Shown: piece by piece, positions 59,188-64,000 of the stretch
Layout: each line of letters starts with the position of its first letter
How positions within the stretch are numbered: the stretch's first letter is position 1
Source of the DNA: Variibacter gotjawalensis
Lineage (GTDB): Bacteria; Pseudomonadota; Alphaproteobacteria; Rhizobiales; Xanthobacteraceae
Direction: 5' to 3'
Assembly: GCF_002355335.1 (NCBI RefSeq)
Contig: NZ_AP014946.1
Span: forward strand, 3,735,501 to 3,799,500
Length of the DNA: 64,000 nucleotides
Position numbers and translations under genes: made by a program
The notes under the pieces: generated by a model
What the model saw: the letters and a program-made list of their open reading frames with translations, nothing else
Database searches by the model: none
What the model was told of the DNA's origin: nothing

Positions 59188-59296
59188 TCTTGCCAGTCGT
59201 TGTTTTGGGCTGTTGAAGAGAGGGGCGCGGCGGACACATTTGATCCAAGCCACGATTTTATGTTGTCTGCCCTCACCTCAGCCGGAGTTGTTGTCC

Positions 59297-60328
59297 TTGC
59301 CTACCATCCTCGTAGAGGGCGTGTCGAGATTATGGGGCGAGACCGCCGCAGTTCGTGATGTGAGTTTCAAGGTCGAGGCGGGCTCGCTGGTCGCCCTGCT
59401 CGGCCCCTCCGGCTGCGGAAAGTCGACGACGCTGCGTCTCATCGCGGGCCTCGATTTTCCGAATGCTGGGCGAATACTGATTGGCGATCGGGACGTTACG
59501 CAGTTGCCGCCGGCGAAGCGCGGCATCGCGATGGTGTTTCAAAGCTACGCGCTCTTCCCACATCTGAGCGTGGCCGAGAACATCATCTTCGGCTTGCGCG
59601 TCCGCAACGTCGATCGCGCCGAGCGCGACAAGCGCCTCAGGGACGTTGCGCAACTGCTCGGCCTTGCGCCGTTGCTCGAACGCAAACCGTCGCAGCTCTC
59701 CGGCGGCCAGCAGCAACGCGTCGCACTCGCGCGCGCCGTCGTCGCTCAGGCGGAAGTCTGTCTGATGGACGAGCCGCTTTCGAATCTCGACGCACAGCTT
59801 CGCCTCGAAATGCGCCGCGAGATCCGCGCGTTGCAGCAGCGTCTCGGCATGACGATGATCTACGTCACGCACGACCAGGTCGAAGCGATGACGATGGCGG
59901 ACCGCATCATCCTGATGCGCAACGGCCAGATCGAGCAGAACGGCACGCCGACCGAACTCTACGCTTCGCCCGCGACGACATTCTCGGCGCGCTTCATCGG
60001 CACGCCGCCGATGAATGTGGTTCCGGCAACCGCAGTCGCGAGCCGCCCCATCGCGCAGACGCTGCTGGGCCAGCGCTCTGCCGACGATATCTATATCGGT
60101 GTTCGCCCCGAAAGCGTCAGGCTCGACGATGCGGGCGTTGCCGCCGAAGTGATCGCGGCCGAGTATCTCGGCGCCGATACGTTGCTGGAAACCCGCGTCG
60201 GCGGCGCGCCTTTCGTTGCGCGCATCGCCGGCAAGACGGACGTCGCGCGCGGCGCGACCGTACACTTCGCCTGGTCCCCCGACGACCAACATCTCTTTGA
60301 TCGAAAGAGTGAACAGCGCTTAGTATAA
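59297..60328 (+). CDS. ABC importer ATPase, UgpC/MalK type
   Basis: 343 aa from a TTG at 59297, which has GGAG at a nine-base spacing and gives [15 protein letters not shown], the normal family start. The frame is open further upstream but without similarity. Walker [10 protein letters not shown] is at 36-44, signature LSGGQQQR at 134-141, Walker [13 protein letters not shown] at 156-167. A TOBE-like domain ([12 protein letters not shown]) forms the C-terminus. It energises uptake by the binding protein and permeases that follow, probably glycerol 3-phosphate or a sugar. Confidence 0.92.
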   Translation: MPTILVEGVSRLWGETAAVRDVSFKVEAGSLVALLGPSGCGKSTTLRLIAGLDFPNAGRILIGDRDVTQLPPAKRGIAMVFQSYALFPHLSVAENIIFGLRVRNVDRAERDKRLRDVAQLLGLAPLLERKPSQLSGGQQQRVALARAVVAQAEVCLMDEPLSNLDAQLRLEMRREIRALQQRLGMTMIYVTHDQVEAMTMADRIILMRNGQIEQNGTPTELYASPATTFSARFIGTPPMNVVPATAVASRPIAQTLLGQRSADDIYIGVRPESVRLDDAGVAAEVIAAEYLGADTLLETRVGGAPFVARIAGKTDVARGATVHFAWSPDDQHLFDRKSEQRLV

Positions 60329-60381
60329 CTGTCACATAACAACAATAACGAGAACGCGTCCGACAACAGAGGGAACAACAA

Positions 60382-61671
60382 ATGGACCGCAGACAATTCC
60401 TGGCCGGCACGGCCGCAGCCACCACGCTCTCCATCGCGGCACCCGCGATCGCGCAAAACGCGCCGACCGAAGTTTCGTTCTTTTATCCGGTCGCAGTCGG
60501 CGGCCCGGTGACGAAGATCATCGACGGCTATGCGGCCGACTTCAACAAAGAGAATCCGGATGTGAAGATCACGCCGGTCTATTCCGGCACCTATCAGGAC
60601 ACGATCGCGAAGGTGCTCACCGCGCACAAGAGCGGCTCGCCGCCGACGCTTTCCGTGCTGCTCTCGACCGACATGTTCACGCTGATCGACGAAGACGCGA
60701 TCGTGCCGATCGACAGCTTCGTCAAGACCGACGCCGACAAAGCCTGGATGCAGGGCTTCTTCCCGGCCTTCATGCTCAACAGCCAGACCGAGGGAAAGAC
60801 CTGGGGCATTCCGTTCCAGCGCTCGACCATCGTGCTCTTCTGGAACAAGGACGCCTTCAAGGAAGCCGGCCTCGATCCCGAAAAGCCGCCGCAGACGTGG
60901 GCCGAGCACACGGCCTTCGCCGAGAAGCTGACGAAGCGCGAAGGCGGCAATGTCACGCAGTGGGGCACGCAGATTCCGTCGACCGGCTTTAGCTATTGGC
61001 TGCTACAGGCACTCGCCATCGAGGCCGGCGATATCGTCGCTAATCAGAAGGGCGACACGACCTACTTCGATAAGCCGGGCGTCGTCGAAGCGCTGCAATA
61101 CTGGGTCGACATGGGCCAGAAGATGAAGGTGCACGCGCCCGGCATCGTCGAATGGGGAACCACGCCGAAGGACTTCTTCGAGAAGAAGACCGCGATGATG
61201 TGGACCACGACCGGCAACCTCACGAACGTGAAGAACAACGCTAAATTCCCGTTCGGCGTCGCGATGTTGCCTTCGCAGAAGCGCCGCGGCAGCCCGACCG
61301 GCGGCGGCAACTTCAACATCGCGAAGAAAGCGACGCCGCAGCAGCAGGAAGGCGCATTCCGCTTCGCCCGCTGGCTGACGCAGCCCGAGCGCGCCGCGCG
61401 CTGGAGCGTCGAAACCGGCTACGTCGCGGTGAGCAAAGCGGCGTACGAAACGCCGGCAATGAAGGAGTATGTTGCGAGCTTCCCGGCCGCAGCCGTGGCG
61501 CGCGATCAGCTCGAATTCGCCGTCGCGGAACTCTCGACGCACGAGAACCAGCGCGTCACCAAGGCGTTCAGCGACAACATTCAGGCTGCACTCACCGGCT
61601 CGAAAGCTCCGGCCGCAGCGCTCAAGGATGCGCAGGCGGAAGCCGAACGCATCCTCAAGCCGTATCGCTAA
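60382..61671 (+). CDS. ABC transporter substrate-binding protein, UgpB type
   Basis: 429 aa periplasmic binding protein. A twin-arginine-like signal (DRRQFLAGTAAATTLSIA, cleaved after IAQ) precedes a type 1 extracellular solute-binding fold (PSTGFSYWLLQALAIEAG; TTTGNLTNVKNNAKFPFG; SVETGYVAVSKAAYETPAMK). The overall plan matches UgpB-like receptors for glycerol 3-phosphate or glycerophosphodiesters, but a sugar receptor is not excluded. Located directly after the ATPase gene and before two permease genes. Confidence 0.92.
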   Translation: MDRRQFLAGTAAATTLSIAAPAIAQNAPTEVSFFYPVAVGGPVTKIIDGYAADFNKENPDVKITPVYSGTYQDTIAKVLTAHKSGSPPTLSVLLSTDMFTLIDEDAIVPIDSFVKTDADKAWMQGFFPAFMLNSQTEGKTWGIPFQRSTIVLFWNKDAFKEAGLDPEKPPQTWAEHTAFAEKLTKREGGNVTQWGTQIPSTGFSYWLLQALAIEAGDIVANQKGDTTYFDKPGVVEALQYWVDMGQKMKVHAPGIVEWGTTPKDFFEKKTAMMWTTTGNLTNVKNNAKFPFGVAMLPSQKRRGSPTGGGNFNIAKKATPQQQEGAFRFARWLTQPERAARWSVETGYVAVSKAAYETPAMKEYVASFPAAAVARDQLEFAVAELSTHENQRVTKAFSDNIQAALTGSKAPAAALKDAQAEAERILKPYR

Positions 61672-61738
61672 GCGTGCGCCTCGCTTCTAACGATAACGGT
61701 GCGCGGGACATTCCCGCGCATCACTCTCCGTGGCGCGC

Positions 61739-62617
61739 ATGAGCGATCGTTTCCGCAGTGCCATAGTCGGCTGGCTTCTTTTGCTGCCCGCGATGATTTT
61801 CCTCGTCGCGTTCACGCATTGGCCCGCCGTCGCGAGCCTGTGGGAAAGCGTCATGTCCACGCCGAAGCCGCGCCGCCCGGCGCGCTTCGTCGGCGCGGCG
61901 AATTTCGAGCAGATCTGGGCCGACCCGATCTTCTGGCAATCGCTCACCAACAATCTCTGGTTCGCGCTCGGCACGATCCCGACTTCAATCGCGCTCGCGA
62001 TGCTGATGGCCGTGTGGGTCAACGACCGCCTGCCCGGCCGTACCTTCGCGCGCATGGCCTACTTTACGCCGACGATCTTGCCGATGATCGCAGTCGCCAA
62101 CATTTGGCTGTTCTTCTTCACGCCGCAATACGGTCTGCTCGAGCAAATCCTCGGCGCGCTCGGCTTCGGTGCGACCAACTGGCTCGGCTCGAAAGACACG
62201 GCGCTGTGGGCCGTGACAGTTGTCGCGATCTGGAAGGAGGCCGGCTTCTTCATGATCTTCTACCTCGCAGCGCTGCAGAGCATCTCGCCGACGCTCGCCG
62301 AAGCCGCGTCGCTCGAAGGCGCATCGCGCTGGACCTATTTCCGCCGCGTCCAATTCCCGCTGCTGATGCCGACGACGCTGTTCGTTCTCATCAACGCGGT
62401 GATCAACGCCTTCCGCATGGTCGACCACATCATCGTCATGACGCGCGGCGGACCGGACAACGCGACCTCGCTGCTGCTCTTCTACATCTACCAAGTCGGC
62501 TTCAGCTTCTGGGATACGGCTTACGCAGCAGCGCTGACGATCGTGCTGCTCGCCATGCTCGCGCTGATCGCGTTCATCCAATACGGCTGGCTCGAACGGC
62601 GGGTGCACTACCGATGA
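61739..62617 (+). CDS. ABC importer permease, UgpA/MalF type
   Basis: 292 aa, six membrane helices. The coupling loop EAASLEGASRWTYFRRVQFP is the standard EAA motif contacting the ATPase. ATG at 61739 (GTG nine bases earlier possible). The stop overlaps the ATG of the second permease (ATGA), so the two are co-translated. Confidence 0.93.
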   Translation: MSDRFRSAIVGWLLLLPAMIFLVAFTHWPAVASLWESVMSTPKPRRPARFVGAANFEQIWADPIFWQSLTNNLWFALGTIPTSIALAMLMAVWVNDRLPGRTFARMAYFTPTILPMIAVANIWLFFFTPQYGLLEQILGALGFGATNWLGSKDTALWAVTVVAIWKEAGFFMIFYLAALQSISPTLAEAASLEGASRWTYFRRVQFPLLMPTTLFVLINAVINAFRMVDHIIVMTRGGPDNATSLLLFYIYQVGFSFWDTAYAAALTIVLLAMLALIAFIQYGWLERRVHYR

Positions 62618-63453
62618 GCCAGACGCCGCACGATCCCTACGCGCCGAAAGGCTTCGCCCGTGTGCTCGAAACCGGCGGCGCATGGCTGCTCGCGCTGCTG
62701 TGGATTCTCCCGCTCGCCTTTGCGTTCTGGGCCGCGTTCCATCCGCCCGAATTCGCCACGCGCTTCACGCTGACGGCGCCGCTCACGTTCGAGAACTTCA
62801 CGCGCGCCTGGGTGGCCGCGCCTTTCGCGCGTTACTTCCTCAACACGATCCTGCTCGTCACGATGATCTTCGTCTCGCAGATCATTCTCTGCACGCTCGC
62901 GGCTTACGCCTTCGCGCGCTTCGAATTTCCGGGGCGCGGCATCGCTTTCGCGCTCGTCCTCGCGCAATTGATGATCATGCCGGACGTTCTCATCGTCGAG
63001 AATTACCGCACGATGAGCGCGCTCTCGCTGGTCGATACGCTGCCCGGCATCGCGCTGCCCTACGTCGCCTCGGCCTTCGGCATCTTTCTGCTGCGGCAAA
63101 CCTTCCGCACCGTGCCGAAGGAGCTCGACGATGCGGCCCGTGTCGAAGGCGCAAATGCATTGCAGGTTCTGATGAAGGTCTATGTGCCGCTCGCGCGCCC
63201 GATCTACATCGCTTACGGCCTCGTGTCGGTCTCGTATCACTGGAACAACTTTCTCTGGCCGCTGATCATCACGAACTCGGTGGAGGCGCGGCCGCTCACG
63301 GTCGGCCTGCAGGTCTTCTCGTCCGGTGATCAAGGCGTCGACTGGTCGGTGATCTGCGCCGCAACGCTGCTGACATCCGGCCCGCTCCTGATCGGCTTCC
63401 TGATGTTCCAGCGCCAATTCGTGCAGAGCTTCATGCGCGCGGGGATCCGTTGA
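62614..63453 (+). CDS. ABC importer permease, UgpE/MalG type
   Basis: 279 aa, six membrane helices, with the EAA-type coupling loop DAARVEGANALQVLMKVYVP. Pairs with the permease just upstream. The stop overlaps a TTG that opens the EEP-family gene (TTGA), so that gene is part of the same operon. Confidence 0.93.
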   Translation: MSQTPHDPYAPKGFARVLETGGAWLLALLWILPLAFAFWAAFHPPEFATRFTLTAPLTFENFTRAWVAAPFARYFLNTILLVTMIFVSQIILCTLAAYAFARFEFPGRGIAFALVLAQLMIMPDVLIVENYRTMSALSLVDTLPGIALPYVASAFGIFLLRQTFRTVPKELDDAARVEGANALQVLMKVYVPLARPIYIAYGLVSVSYHWNNFLWPLIITNSVEARPLTVGLQVFSSGDQGVDWSVICAATLLTSGPLLIGFLMFQRQFVQSFMRAGIR

Positions 63454-64000
63454 GCATTCGCGTTCTTACCTGGAACATCCAGTGGGGCCGCGGCATGGAC
63501 GGCATCACGGATCTCAAGCGCATCGTCGAACACGCGCGCCAAATGGGCGATCCCGATATCTTGTGCTTTCAGGAAGTCTCCGCGCATATGCCGGATCTTG
63601 CGGACACCAACGGTGCCGATCAATTTGCCGAGCTCGCGGCGTTACTACCGCAACACACCGCGATCGCCGGAACCCCGCTGGAGATTTTCGATCCGCACGG
63701 CAAGCCACGCCGCTTCGGCAATGCGATCTTCTCGCGCTTGCCCGTGCGGCAGGTTCTCCGCCATACGCTGCCGTGGATTCCGGACGGCGAGCGCAACATG
63801 CCGCGCGGCTTGATCGAGGCGACCGTGATTGCCCCGTTCGGCCTGCTGCGCGTGATGACGACGCATCTCGAATACTTCTCGGCCGAAGCGCGCGCCGCGC
63901 AGGTCGACGCGATCCGCACGATCCATGCCGCCGCCTACATGCGGTCGAAGTCGCCACCAGACGAAGGCAAAGGCCCGTACGAACCGACGCCGCGCCCTGC
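63450..64000 (+). CDS. endonuclease/exonuclease/phosphatase-family protein (cut by window edge)
   Basis: At least 183 codons; no stop before the right edge. Start TTG at 63450 overlaps the permease stop. Signatures of the EEP fold: VLTWNIQWG near the start, ILCFQEV with the metal-binding Glu, RRFGNAIFSRLP, and VMTTHLEYFSAEARAAQV. Members are phosphodiesterases, sphingomyelinases or nucleases. Downstream of a UgpABCE-like importer it probably hydrolyses the phosphodiester or related compound brought in (inference). Confidence 0.85.
   Translation, partial: MSIRVLTWNIQWGRGMDGITDLKRIVEHARQMGDPDILCFQEVSAHMPDLADTNGADQFAELAALLPQHTAIAGTPLEIFDPHGKPRRFGNAIFSRLPVRQVLRHTLPWIPDGERNMPRGLIEATVIAPFGLLRVMTTHLEYFSAEARAAQVDAIRTIHAAAYMRSKSPPDEGKGPYEPTPRP

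Noticed and set aside
1-64000. CRISPR arrays, insertion sequences, prophage or rRNA
   Set aside because: No spaced direct repeats, transposase, phage structural genes or rRNA sequence were seen anywhere in the window.

Overview
The window is a GC-rich chromosomal segment of an alphaproteobacterium. It is most likely from the Hyphomicrobiales (Rhizobiales), near the Bradyrhizobium, Rhodopseudomonas and Xanthobacteraceae-type lineages. This is inferred from the many TRAP-transporter binding proteins, the rhizobial-style psd-pssA pair, PleC/DivJ-like kinase signatures, DUF1127/DUF930/DUF2783/DUF1289 small proteins, and several families of short palindromic intergenic repeats. I ran no database search. 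All family names rest on motifs read in the translations. There is no rRNA, CRISPR array, insertion sequence, integrase or prophage that I can see.

Layout. 1-3.4 kb: the tail of a GST-like gene, a PaaI-type thioesterase and a complete TRAP operon (dctP-dctQ-dctM, minus strand). 3.5-11 kb: housekeeping genes: psd and pssA for phosphatidylethanolamine, an Atm1-type ABC exporter, a LOG-family hydrolase, and a MOSC-VOC and cysS-GNAT cluster. 11-11.7 kb: a gene-poor stretch holding a chain of hairpins in front of a small ORF. 11.8-20.3 kb: a tight catabolic-looking operon (P450, VOC, MBL hydrolase, FAD monooxygenase, alpha/beta hydrolase, DUF2783), with a TRAP binding protein and maleylacetoacetate isomerase diverging from it. 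20.3-31.4 kb: EamA permease, nadE, dgkA, a beta-propeller protein, class II DAHP synthase, a hydrolase, the HicAB toxin-antitoxin pair, glutathione reductase, rpiA and gph. 31.6 kb: tRNA-Val(CAC), followed by a methyltransferase and GtrA pair with relaxed codon use.

33-37.5 kb: small proteins, an L,D-transpeptidase, moaA and a second EamA permease. 37.5-41.1 kb: three tandem TRAP binding-protein paralogues without membrane subunits. 41.2-44.6 kb: a redox/metal-looking group: a di-haem peroxidase fused to a cupredoxin, an alpha-helical secreted protein, a PiuC-type dioxygenase and a tiny Met/His/basic secreted protein. 44.8-49.2 kb: Mrp with a His-rich linker, a 3-hydroxyisobutyrate-dehydrogenase-like enzyme, and a TIR-transmembrane protein with two duplicated exterior domains. 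49.3-59.2 kb: a LysR regulator divergent from a DUF1127 protein, enoyl-CoA hydratase, GST, a membrane-anchored nuclease, a membrane histidine kinase, a membrane aspartic protease, TauE, dusA, Ku and several small proteins. 59.3-64 kb: a complete carbohydrate/glycerol-phosphate-type ABC importer ending in an EEP-family phosphohydrolase cut by the right edge.

The most unusual items are the TIR/TM/double-domain protein, the peroxidase-cupredoxin fusion with its helical neighbour, the orphan TRAP binding-protein array, the hairpin-rich leader at 11.25-11.4 kb, the P450/monooxygenase operon with a non-canonical MBL metal site, and the apparently leaderless HicAB operon under a perfect 13-bp inverted repeat.
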